Source of the DNA: Chitinophagales bacterium
Lineage (GTDB): Bacteria > Bacteroidota > Bacteroidia > Chitinophagales > Saprospiraceae
NCBI GenBank assembly: GCA_017303875.1
Contig: JAFLBP010000025.1
Coordinates: 1 to 64,000 of the forward strand
Direction of reading: 5' to 3'
Length of the DNA: 64,000 nt
How positions within the stretch are numbered: the first letter of the stretch is position 1; every line of letters begins with the position of its first letter. Positions 42,760 to 50,809 of the stretch are shown here, in pieces. Made by a program: the position numbers and the translations under genes. Below the pieces are notes generated by a model, which did no database searches, was not told the origin of the DNA, and worked only from the letters and a program-made list of their open reading frames with translations.

Positions 42760-43371
42760 ATGAGTATTGTTATTTATTCGAGTGCGGTATCCTCGGGCCG
42801 CATTGCCGGGGCCATAGGCAGCAAGGATGCGGCGCTGGCAGCAGCTGTCGGGCAGCAGGCTTTATACCTTGAGGCCCTGGAGCGGGATCCCGTAGGAACA
42901 CCGCAAGTGTTGGCTGCCCTGCTTGCCGGCACCCCGCCGCCACCGGCACAGCGGGAGGCATCGGCGTATATGTTCATCAGCCTTTGCCAGACCCTTCAAA
43001 CCCCCATGCCACATGCCTGGCATTGGTATCTGGGCATAGATACGGATCCAATTGCAGAATACCTGGAGGAGGATTTCGGAATCAGTGGGTTCAGTATCCG
43101 GGAACAATTTTTCAGTGCATACAGTCATCAGTGTCCGTTTGAATTACCCAATTATGGCGGTTTTCCCTTGGTGGGGTATGTGCCTGCGGCTGCCTTTCCG
43201 GCGCTTGCCGCGCAAATGGCGCATATCCGAATCAGCGAAGACGACCTGTGGGCCTTGAAACGGGAAATGGATTACCTGCGTGCGGAAGCGCACCGGCATA
43301 TCCGGGCGCTGGCGGAAAACATGACTTTTTGCGCTGAACAAGGCCTGGATTTGTTTTCATTTTGTCATTAA
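42760..43371 (+). CDS. Partner protein of the duplicated pair (possibly DUF7691-like)
   Basis: A 203-residue soluble protein starting MSIVIYSSAVSSGRIAGAIGSKDAALAAAV. The opening, with a short strand, a Gly-Ser-Lys-Asp step and an alanine-rich helix, recalls the DUF7691/DUF1877-type proteins, but I cannot confirm the family. Further features are HAWHWYLGIDTDPIAEYLEEDFGISGF and a C-terminal helical part (DDLWALKREMDYLRAEAHRHIRALAEN) that is likely a coiled segment. It lies 6 nt after the second paralogue, and a truncated copy of its start follows the first paralogue. Function is unknown. Confidence 0.7.
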   Translation: MSIVIYSSAVSSGRIAGAIGSKDAALAAAVGQQALYLEALERDPVGTPQVLAALLAGTPPPPAQREASAYMFISLCQTLQTPMPHAWHWYLGIDTDPIAEYLEEDFGISGFSIREQFFSAYSHQCPFELPNYGGFPLVGYVPAAAFPALAAQMAHIRISEDDLWALKREMDYLRAEAHRHIRALAENMTFCAEQGLDLFSFCH

Positions 43372-43407
43372 GCGCTTGCAGCCGGTTGATGGATTTTCGA
43401 ACATGCG

Positions 43408-44058
43408 CTAAAACCGCGTAGACACACCCCCGCGCAGCAAGCTGTTGAAACCAATACCGATTTCAGTGAAAAACGCTGTTTTTTTGCCAAAACGCAGGCC
43501 AATCAGGTTAAAATGAAAGGGAACACCATCGCCATTCAGTTCCCAGGGGGAAATGCGCTCCTCCACCACATTTCCTGAGGCATCATAGTCTAAGGAACGT
43601 GATTTTCCAAACATCAGGCCCACCGCAGCGCCACTGTACATCTGAAATTTCGGTTTGGAAATATAGCGAAAATCGGCGCGCAACTGCGGTTGCAATACGT
43701 GCACCCGGTAGGAGTATTCCCGCTCGCCGCCACTGGTCAGGCCGTCAACTACCCAGCGGTTGTACTGCATTTCCAGTCCCATGCTGAATCGCTTGCCAAA
43801 ATGTCGGTTATACCCGATATGCGCGGTGCCGAAACTGTGGTATTTTTCATCATCTACGCTGCCGAAAGAAGCATCTATCAGGCCCTCCAGAATAGCGTAC
43901 GTAAGGCTTAAGCCAATCTCGGTGCCGGAAACAAAGGGCGGACTGTAAGAGGCGTACAGTTCGTTTTTGCGCAAGCGGTAATCGTCGGGATCCAGCCCGG
44001 ATTGCGCATTCAAGGTAAGGGTGCAAAAAAGCAGGACGAAAAAAATCAAAGATTTCAT
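43408..44058 (-). CDS. Small outer-membrane beta-barrel protein
   Basis: A 216-residue exported protein. Start at 44,058 (MKSLIFFVLLFCTLTLNAQ) gives a signal peptide; another Met lies two codons upstream. The mature protein is a series of alternating strands (HSFGTAHIGYNRHFGKRFSMGLEMQYNRW in part, PKFQMYSGAAVGLMFGKSR, FHFNLIGLRFGKKTAFFTEIGIG) and ends in LLRGGVSTRF with a terminal Phe, all typical of an OmpW/OmpX-sized outer-membrane barrel. No ligand is suggested. Monocistronic. Confidence 0.8.
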   Translation of the reverse strand: MKSLIFFVLLFCTLTLNAQSGLDPDDYRLRKNELYASYSPPFVSGTEIGLSLTYAILEGLIDASFGSVDDEKYHSFGTAHIGYNRHFGKRFSMGLEMQYNRWVVDGLTSGGEREYSYRVHVLQPQLRADFRYISKPKFQMYSGAAVGLMFGKSRSLDYDASGNVVEERISPWELNGDGVPFHFNLIGLRFGKKTAFFTEIGIGFNSLLRGGVSTRF

Positions 44059-44131
44059 GTGCATCGTTTTGGTGATTGTAATATAGAAATAGTCGATGCC
44101 CTGCTGTAGTGTTAATTGTTACGGACAAGCG

Positions 44132-44638
44132 CTATGCGCCATCACGCTCGCGCACGTAAGCGATGTAATCGCTTTGCGGCGCTTTGCCCAAGCCCACCTG
44201 CCGACCCAGGGTGATCAGTTGCCCGCGGTGGTAAGTACTGTGGTTCATGCAGTGCTGAATCATCTCCTGCGCAGCGCTTCGGAATGCCTCGCCTGCCAGG
44301 TTTTTATATTCAAATGTTTGCTGGAAAAAGGCGTCTTCCTGCACAACGACAAAGCTTGTAAAATCCGCAGAGGCCTTGATCCAATGCTGCAAAACCTCCT
44401 GGCTGCTACCCTGAAATTGCAGGCTGACAAAAGTGGTCGGGGAATTACCGCGCAGGCGCTCTAACCAGATGGCCTCTGCGCCCCAGAGGTGCTGTACGGT
44501 GGCGCGAATACTCGGAAAGCTGGACTCCAGCGGCTGTTCCAGCTGGGCTTCCGTGGCCTGTGCAAGCCAGTTAACCAAGCGGGTATTGGCCCAGAGGTTG
44601 TAACGCGTATATTCTTTGAGCAGCGTGTAGAAAACCAT
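44132..44638 (-). CDS. DinB family protein
   Basis: A 168-residue four-helix protein of the DinB superfamily. Start at 44,638 (MVFYTLLKEYTRYNLWANTRLVNWL) gives the conserved YNLWAN opening. The metal-ligand histidines are at VQHLWGAEAIWLERL (about residue 50) and MIQHCMNHSTYHRGQLITLGRQVG (about 130-150), with the NHSTYHRGQ signature. It probably binds a divalent metal; activity is unknown. It is distinct from the DinB-like protein at 17,727. A TACCTTTG box (44,721-44,714) lies 76 nt upstream. Confidence 0.88.
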   Translation of the reverse strand: MVFYTLLKEYTRYNLWANTRLVNWLAQATEAQLEQPLESSFPSIRATVQHLWGAEAIWLERLRGNSPTTFVSLQFQGSSQEVLQHWIKASADFTSFVVVQEDAFFQQTFEYKNLAGEAFRSAAQEMIQHCMNHSTYHRGQLITLGRQVGLGKAPQSDYIAYVRERDGA

Positions 44639-44713
44639 TTTTACAGATTTTATCGGTTTGAAAGATCGGTTGCAGGCGTCAAAAAGTCGACTGTTCCGAC
44701 AAATTGGACGGAA

Positions 44714-44721
44714 CAAAGGTA
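44714..44721 (-). promoter_or_regulatory. Candidate -7 box for the DinB gene
   Basis: TACCTTTG on the minus strand lies 76 nt before the ATG at 44,638, in the gap shared with the divergent ppk1 gene. Confidence 0.5.
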
Positions 44722-44798
44722 ACGTTTACCTATTTTTAACGGTACAGGTTTCCTTATTTCGGTGTAAACCCGCACATTTGCCCACCTAATTGATAATC

Positions 44799-46874
44799 AT
44801 GAGCGAATATCCCTTCGTACATCGCGATATTTCCTGGCTTTCTTTCAACTATCGCGTTTTGCAGGAAGCCAAAGATCCTTCAGTGCCATTGCTGGAACGG
44901 GTCAAGTTTTTAGCCATTTATTCTTCCAACCTCGATGAGTTTTTCCGCATCCGGGTTGCCGGTATCCGCAAGCTCAAAAAAGTGGGCAAAAAGACCAAAG
45001 CGCGCCTGGATTTTGTGCCGGGCGATGTGCTGCGTACCATTCAGGCCACAGTGAAGCAGCACCAGGAAGAAATTTCGCATGTCTTTGAAAATCAGATTGT
45101 TCCGGAATTACGCAAGCATCAGGTTTACCTGTTGCGCCGCCTGGATTTGAATGAGGAGCAAAAGCATTTTGTAGAAAATTATTTCCACGAAAACCTGCTT
45201 CCTTATGTAATGCCGGTCTTGTTGGTCAAGCACCGCATCCGGCCTTTCTTAGCCAACGCGCACCTGTATTTGGTGGTGAGTTTGGCCCTTAAACGCCGCC
45301 CCCTGGCTGAAGCCGAATACGCCATTGTGCGCATTCCTTCCGATCAGTTTCCGCGTTTGGTACAGCTGCCGCCCGGCGCACCCGGCCGGCATGACCTGAT
45401 CCTGCTCGACGACATCATCCGGCACTCGGTTTCCTGGCTTTTTCCCGGATACGACATTCAGGACACCTATTCCATCAAGCTGACCCGCGACGCCGAGTTG
45501 TATATTGAAGATGAATATTCCGGCGATTTGGTGCAAAAAATAAAATCCAGTCTGCAAAAACGACAGGTGGGCGCCACCAGCCGTTTTGTGTACGACCGGG
45601 AAATGCCCACGGCCCTCCTCGGCTATTTGCAGGAAATGTTCGATCTGAAAAAGAACGACATGCTGCCCGAAGGGCGCTACCATAACAATTTCGACTTTTT
45701 CAAATTTCCGGATTTCGGAATGCATCACCTGCGCTACAAACCGCTGCCGCCCTTGCAGCATCCAGTGTTGAGCCATGCACCCGACCTGTTTGATCGTATC
45801 CGCGAAAAAGATCAGCTCCTGTGTATGCCTTTCCAGACCTTTGATCCGGTCGTGGAGTTTTTTGAACGCGCAGCCCAGGACCCGAACGTGACGCACATCA
45901 AGGTGATCCAATACCGCGTCAATAAAAACAGCCGCATCCTGCGCGCCATGATGGACGCCGTGCAGCGCGGCAAACAGGTGTCGGCTTTTGTGGAAATTAA
46001 AGCCCGCTTTGATGAACTGACCAACCTCGAATGGGGCGAACGCCTCGATAAAGCCGGCGTGCGGGTACATTATTCTTTTCCCGGTCTGAAAGTGCATTCC
46101 AAACTCGCCCTGATCCGGCGTATTGAAGACGGACAGGCGCGCCTGTACGCTTACCTCGGAACCGGCAACTTCCACGAGGATACCGCTAAAATTTACACCG
46201 ATCTGGGGCTGTTTACAGCCGATGCACGCCTCACCTCGGAAGTAAGCGCCGTCTTTTCATTTTTGGAAAATATCAAACCGCCCAAAGAAGCCTTTAAACA
46301 CCTGAAAGTAGGACAATTCAACCTGCGACCGGGCTTTTATGCCCTGATCGACCGTGAAATAGCCCATGCGCGGCATAAAAAGCCGGCGTCTATGATCATC
46401 AAGGTCAATAGTCTGGAAGACAAAGAGATGATTATCAAGCTCTACAAAGCTTCACAGGCGGGTGTAAAAATCAAGCTTATTGTACGCGGTATTTGCTGCC
46501 TTGTGCCCGGTATCAAGGGCGTGAGCGACAATATTGAGGTGATCAGTATTGTCGATCGTTTTCTGGAGCATGCCCGGGTGTTCATTTTTCACAATGCCGG
46601 CGCCGAAGAGATCTTTTTGTCCAGTGCCGACTGGATGGAGCGCAACCTTACTTACCGGATAGAAACGGCGTTTCCGGTATACGATGCCGATCTGAAACAG
46701 GAGATCAAAGCACTCATCGATCTGCAACTCAACGACAATGTAAAAGCGCGGATCATTGATGCACAGGATGAAAATATTTACCGCCGGGAAAACACCGATA
46801 TTCCGGTGCGTTCTCAACTGGAGACTTACTTTTTTTACAAGCGAAAGCTGGAGCGCATTTTTGGGAATGCATGA
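44799..46874 (+). CDS. ppk1: Polyphosphate kinase 1
   Basis: A 691-residue enzyme that polymerises the terminal phosphate of ATP into polyphosphate. The start at 44,799 (MSEYPFVHRDISWLSFNYRVLQEA) matches the family N-terminus; the N domain continues with SSNLDEFFRIRVAGI. The catalytic HKD-like region shows KVIQYRVNKNSRI, and the conserved His is in LKVHSKLALI near residue 425. EHARVFIFHNAG and SSADWMERNLTYRIE in the second phospholipase-D-like half are also standard. Length is normal. Neighbours give no operon partner; exopolyphosphatase is not adjacent. Confidence 0.96.
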   Translation: MSEYPFVHRDISWLSFNYRVLQEAKDPSVPLLERVKFLAIYSSNLDEFFRIRVAGIRKLKKVGKKTKARLDFVPGDVLRTIQATVKQHQEEISHVFENQIVPELRKHQVYLLRRLDLNEEQKHFVENYFHENLLPYVMPVLLVKHRIRPFLANAHLYLVVSLALKRRPLAEAEYAIVRIPSDQFPRLVQLPPGAPGRHDLILLDDIIRHSVSWLFPGYDIQDTYSIKLTRDAELYIEDEYSGDLVQKIKSSLQKRQVGATSRFVYDREMPTALLGYLQEMFDLKKNDMLPEGRYHNNFDFFKFPDFGMHHLRYKPLPPLQHPVLSHAPDLFDRIREKDQLLCMPFQTFDPVVEFFERAAQDPNVTHIKVIQYRVNKNSRILRAMMDAVQRGKQVSAFVEIKARFDELTNLEWGERLDKAGVRVHYSFPGLKVHSKLALIRRIEDGQARLYAYLGTGNFHEDTAKIYTDLGLFTADARLTSEVSAVFSFLENIKPPKEAFKHLKVGQFNLRPGFYALIDREIAHARHKKPASMIIKVNSLEDKEMIIKLYKASQAGVKIKLIVRGICCLVPGIKGVSDNIEVISIVDRFLEHARVFIFHNAGAEEIFLSSADWMERNLTYRIETAFPVYDADLKQEIKALIDLQLNDNVKARIIDAQDENIYRRENTDIPVRSQLETYFFYKRKLERIFGNA

Positions 46875-46935
46875 TCGTTGCTAACCGATTGATGAATTTC
46901 CAACTATGCCCTGAAAACTGACCAAACGTTTTTTC

Positions 46936-47301
46936 ATGAAAAAGATCCTTAACCTTTGCTTGCTGATTTCATCTTTGTTCGGTTTGTTGGAGTGGGGGGG
47001 AGGAAACAAGAGTTTTTTATTTCAGGCCGAATGGGAAATTATCCAAAAAGCGGCTGAAAACCCGCAATCTGTGTTACATCCGTTTACAGTTTTGCCCATG
47101 CTCGGGCAACTGTTACTGCTCATTACACTGTTCCAGAAAACGCCGGGCAAATGGCTGACCTATATCGGTATGGGGATGCTCAGCCTTATCATGCTTATGG
47201 TTTTGCTGATCGGTTTGCTTGAAATGAACTGGAAAATGATCCTTTCTGCAATGCCTTTTCTGGTTGTTTCAGTCATGATTATTCGTAACCGGCGGAAATA
47301 A
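46936..47301 (+). CDS. Small membrane protein, unknown function
   Basis: A 121-residue protein starting MKKILNLCLLISSLFGLLEWGGG. Four hydrophobic segments are visible (about residues 4-20, 47-65, 72-90 and 98-113) and the end is basic (RNRRK), which suggests an inner-membrane protein. The N-terminal LEWGGGNKSFLFQAEWEII pattern looks conserved, but I do not recognise a family. It lies 61 nt after ppk1 on the same strand. Confidence 0.7.
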   Translation: MKKILNLCLLISSLFGLLEWGGGNKSFLFQAEWEIIQKAAENPQSVLHPFTVLPMLGQLLLLITLFQKTPGKWLTYIGMGMLSLIMLMVLLIGLLEMNWKMILSAMPFLVVSVMIIRNRRK

Positions 47302-47413
47302 CGAGATAAACAAGACAGCTGAGCGCCGACGCAATATTCAGGTATTTCTACCCTTGCAGTCCGCTGTGTGGAGATTGTACATTTGCCTGACAGCAAACAA
47401 AACAATCTTTCCG

Positions 47414-48285
47414 ATGACTGCATTCAAAAACCTCGTTTTCAAAGGCGGCGGCGTATTGGGTATTGCCTATGCCGGCGCCATCAAAGTGCTCGAAACCAAC
47501 AATGTTTTACAAGGGATAGAGCGGGTAGCAGGCACCTCCGCGGGCGCCATCACGGCCATGCTGGTGAGCCTGCGCTACAATGCCGATGAAATCAAAAGCA
47601 TTGTCAACGCGACCAGTTTCAAGTCTTTTGAAGACGGGAAAAACGTATTTCGCATCATCCCAAATACGGCTTGTATTCCGGGGATGCTGCCCTGAGCTGG
47701 ATTCAGGGAAATATCACCCAAAAAGGCTTTGCCGCCAACGCTACATTCCGCGATTTTAAAAACAAGGGCTGCCGCGACTTGCGGGTTTTTGCCACCGACC
47801 TGAACGAAATGGGCCTGCGTACATTCAGTTTTGAAACCTCGCCGGATGTGCCGGTCGCTGAGGCCGTGCGGGCTTCCATGTCCATTCCCATGTTTTTTAA
47901 AGCCTGGCGTTTCAGCAACAACAATCCCGACAATCATATTTACGTAGACGGGGGCATGATTTACAATTACCCGATTGACACCTTCGATCAGGGCGGTGTA
48001 CCCAACCCGGAAACCATCGGCTGCTATCTGGCCAATCTGAACAAGGTTTCCAAGGCCGACGACCTGGGATACAATGAGTTACTGACTTATGTCAAACTGA
48101 CCTTTGAAACCATACTCGATGCGCAGGTCATTAATTTTCAGAACGATCCGGAGCAGCAAAAACGCTCTATTGTCATCGACGACCTGGGTATTTCCGCCAC
48201 CGATTTCGACCTGAGCAAAGATCAGGAAGACGCCCTGTATAATTCCGGAATCAAATATGCCACGCAGTATCTGAGTGCCCATTAA
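47414..48285 (+). pseudogene. Patatin-like phospholipase gene interrupted by a -1 frameshift at a slippery heptamer
   Basis: Frame 1 (47,414-47,695) encodes the glycine-rich oxyanion loop FKGGGVLGIAYAGAI and the nucleophile motif GTSAG, then stops at TGA. The -1 frame continues the same protein from about 47,662: KYGLYSGDAALSWI to a stop at 48,285, including the catalytic Asp motif VDGGMIYNYP. The combined product would be about 290 residues, normal for the family. At 47,659-47,665 the sequence is C CCA AAT in the first frame, an exact X XXY YYZ slippery heptamer at the point where the frames must join. Programmed frameshifting, a true inactivating deletion, or a base-calling error are all possible. 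Confidence 0.85.
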
Positions 48286-48294
48286 TCATGCGCC

Positions 48295-49353
48295 TCAACG
48301 ATACGGATTGGCGTTGGGCGTCCGGCTCAACACCGTACTGTCCATCGTAACCATAGTCTGGTCGTTTTCCTGCTTCAGCCCCCTGGCGATTTGCACGATT
48401 TTGCCGCTTTTATAGATATTTATAATGGAATATCCGTAAAAAAAGCGGGAAACATAGCTGTTGTCGGGAGGGCTGCCGCCGTTGCCGGCAATAATCTGGT
48501 AAGGGCCGCTGCCGCTTGGTTGCGCCCGCTGGTAGTTGTGCACATGCGCGGAGAGGAGCGCTACGCCTTGGTGTTGCGTCAGGGTATTGAAAAAGGTGGC
48601 CGACAAGGGAAAACCGCTGTGCCCAAATTGAAAACTGCCGGAGGCATAGGCCGGTTTATGGCTGAATACGAATACTTTGCGACTTGTGTCGGCGCAGTAA
48701 TCCGCAATTTTGGCAAATACCCAATCCTGCGCAATCTTGCCCTCTGTGCCGTCTGTTCCGCCCGGGCCTTCGTTATACGTATCGGTATTCATCACAATAA
48801 AACCGAGTTGCCCTCTTTTAAAGGCAAATGTCATTTTATTAAGGTAGGCACTGTCGCCCGGCACCGTGTCGCGTATGGCGGGCATAAATGGCGACATATA
48901 TTTCAACCATACTTCGGTAGCGCCATTAAGCGGGCGTTCGGGGTTGTGGTGGTGCAGCATTTCATGGTTGCCCGGAACAGCTACCATTTCGATGCCGGCT
49001 TTTGCAATCGCACTTTTTTGGTAGTAATTTACCCATGCTTGCAGTTCGGTGTTGAGCATTTTGGTGTCCTTTTCTCCGAGTACCAGGTCGCCGAGAAAAA
49101 AGAACAGGTTAGGGCGTTGTGGCTGCTGCATGACATCCGCGCAGATTTTGTCGAAAATCGGTTTATTAATGGTTGACGGATTGTCGGAGCTGAATTGGTC
49201 AACGCGGTTACAACCCACATAAGCAAAACTGTACACAATCGAGTCTTGCGTCGCCCCTGTATTAATAAGAACGGCATTGGCGGCAGGGGAACTTGCAGGG
49301 GTATCGCAGGCTGCCAGCACTACCAGCAGCAGCATCGGGAAGAAAATTTTCAT
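48295..49353 (-). CDS. Calcineurin-like metallophosphoesterase lipoprotein
   Basis: A 352-residue predicted lipoprotein. Start at 49,353 gives MKIFFPMLLLVVLAACDTPASS with a lipobox Cys at residue 16. The metallophosphoesterase motifs are in order: YVGCNRVD for the first metal site (variant of DxH), FFLGDLVLGEKD, VAVPGNHEML, VFSHKP and LLSAHVHNYQRAQP, resembling purple acid phosphatase-type enzymes. It should hydrolyse phosphate esters in the periplasm or at the surface; the substrate is unknown. It converges on the patatin gene, 9 nt apart. A TATCTTTG box (49,401-49,394) lies upstream. Confidence 0.88.
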   Translation of the reverse strand: MKIFFPMLLLVVLAACDTPASSPAANAVLINTGATQDSIVYSFAYVGCNRVDQFSSDNPSTINKPIFDKICADVMQQPQRPNLFFFLGDLVLGEKDTKMLNTELQAWVNYYQKSAIAKAGIEMVAVPGNHEMLHHHNPERPLNGATEVWLKYMSPFMPAIRDTVPGDSAYLNKMTFAFKRGQLGFIVMNTDTYNEGPGGTDGTEGKIAQDWVFAKIADYCADTSRKVFVFSHKPAYASGSFQFGHSGFPLSATFFNTLTQHQGVALLSAHVHNYQRAQPSGSGPYQIIAGNGGSPPDNSYVSRFFYGYSIINIYKSGKIVQIARGLKQENDQTMVTMDSTVLSRTPNANPYR

Positions 49354-49393
49354 TGTATCCTTGGTATTGGTAAGTGAATTGCACAAACAGTTC

Positions 49394-49401
49394 CAAAGAT
49401 A
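49394..49401 (-). promoter_or_regulatory. Candidate -7 box for the metallophosphoesterase gene
   Basis: TATCTTTG on the minus strand lies 41 nt before the ATG. Just beyond it (49,405-49,460) is a short series of ATTCATCGTT/CATCACT-like repeats related to those at 40.7 and 50.7 kb. Confidence 0.55.
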
Positions 49402-49476
49402 CAAATATTATTCATCACTCATCACTAACATTCATCGTTCATCGTTTATCGTTAAGATTCCTCGTTAATAAAGTTT

Positions 49477-49484
49477 TATCTTTG
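49477..49484 (+). promoter_or_regulatory. Candidate -7 box for the tyrosine catabolism genes
   Basis: TATCTTTG lies 45 nt before the hppD start codon and after the short repeat at 49,405-49,460. Confidence 0.6.
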
Positions 49485-49528
49485 CACCGCCCCTTTCGCC
49501 CTATCCATGTCAGCTAAATCAAATTGCA

Positions 49529-50659
49529 ATGACCGCATCCAACGCAGTATTGACCAACCCGCAAGCCACCACCGATTTTCTGCCACTTAATGGCACCGAC
49601 TTTGTGGAGTTGTACGTCTCCAATGCCAAGCAGGCAGCTCATTATTTTCAAACGGCTTTTGGTTTTCAGCCCCTCGCCTTTGCAGGGCTTGAAACCGGAC
49701 TGCGCGACCGCGAAAGTTATGTGCTGGTACAAGACAAAATCCGCCTCGTACTCACGGCGCCCCTGTTCAAAGACTCCGAAATCGGTCGGCATATCGACCG
49801 TCATGGCGATGGGGTAAAAGTGGTTGCCATCTGGGTGGATGATGCTACCAAATCCTTTGAAGAAACCACTCAACGCGGCGCCAAAGGCTGTCTCCAGCCC
49901 GAAACCCTCAGCGATGAACACGGTACCGTGGTGCGCTCCGGTATCCATACCTACGGCGATACCATACACCTATTCATTGAGCGCAAAAACTATACCGGCG
50001 TCTTTATGCCGGGCTTCAAACCCTGGACGCCCAAATACCAGCCGCCTGTTGTGGGCCTTAAATACATCGACCACATGGTGGGTAATGTAGGCTGGAATGA
50101 AATGAATACCTGGGTGAATTTTTACGCCGAAGTGATGGGATTCAGCCAATTGGTCTCCTTCGACGATAAAGATATTTCTACCGACTACACGGCCCTGATG
50201 AGCAAGGTGATGAGCAACGGCAATGGCCGCATCAAATTCCCCATCAACGAGCCGGCGGAGGGTAAAAAGAAATCGCAGGTGGAAGAATACCTCGATTTTT
50301 ACGATGGCGCCGGGGTGCAGCATATCGCCGTAGCAACTGATAATATTATCGAAACCGTTACGGCCCTCCAGAGTCGTGGCGTGGAGTTCCTGCGTGTGCC
50401 TGCCACCTACTATGAAACAGTACTCGACCGTGTGGGTCAGATTGATGAAGACCTCGCGCCCCTGAGCGAACTCGGTATCCTCATCGACCGCGACGACGAA
50501 GGTTACCTGCTCCAGATTTTTACCAAGCCGATCGTTTCGCGGCCAACCCTTTTCTTTGAAATTATTCAGCGAAAAGGCGCCAAATCCTTCGGGAAAGGTA
50601 ATTTCCAAGCCCTCTTCGAAGCCATCGAACGCGAACAAATGCTGCGCGGAACACTGTAA
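49529..50659 (+). CDS. hppD: 4-hydroxyphenylpyruvate dioxygenase
   Basis: A 376-residue non-haem iron enzyme that converts 4-hydroxyphenylpyruvate to homogentisate in tyrosine breakdown. Two vicinal-oxygen-chelate halves are visible: FVELYVSNAKQAAHYFQTAFGF at residue about 28 and IDHMVGNVGWNEMNTWVNFY near 185. Iron ligands fit His in IDHMVGNV, His in GVQHIAVATDNI and Glu near the end (LFFEIIQRKGAKSFGKGNF). The Gly-Asn-Phe C-terminal helix region is conserved. It heads the hmgA-fahA gene set, although a palindromic repeat of about 140 bp separates it from hmgA. Confidence 0.97.
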   Translation: MTASNAVLTNPQATTDFLPLNGTDFVELYVSNAKQAAHYFQTAFGFQPLAFAGLETGLRDRESYVLVQDKIRLVLTAPLFKDSEIGRHIDRHGDGVKVVAIWVDDATKSFEETTQRGAKGCLQPETLSDEHGTVVRSGIHTYGDTIHLFIERKNYTGVFMPGFKPWTPKYQPPVVGLKYIDHMVGNVGWNEMNTWVNFYAEVMGFSQLVSFDDKDISTDYTALMSKVMSNGNGRIKFPINEPAEGKKKSQVEEYLDFYDGAGVQHIAVATDNIIETVTALQSRGVEFLRVPATYYETVLDRVGQIDEDLAPLSELGILIDRDDEGYLLQIFTKPIVSRPTLFFEIIQRKGAKSFGKGNFQALFEAIEREQMLRGTL

Positions 50660-50664
50660 ACTAA

Positions 50665-50808
50665 TGTTAAATTATGAATGATGAATTGATTTTGGATTTT
50701 TAATTTTTGATGCTTGATTTTTCAAGTGATTGATAATCAATCAAAAATTCAACATTAAAAATCCAAAATCAATTCATCGTTCATCATTCAACATTCATCA
50801 TTAAAAAA
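50665..50808. repeat. Palindromic AT-rich repeat island between hppD and hmgA
   Basis: The left arm (ATGAATGATGAATTGATTTTGGATTTTTAATTTTTGATGC in part) and right arm (AACATTAAAAATCCAAAATCAATTCATCGTTCATCATTC in part) are close reverse complements around a centre near 50,735. It is related to the island at 9763. It lies within an otherwise compact catabolic gene set. Confidence 0.85.
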
Positions 50809-50809
50809 A

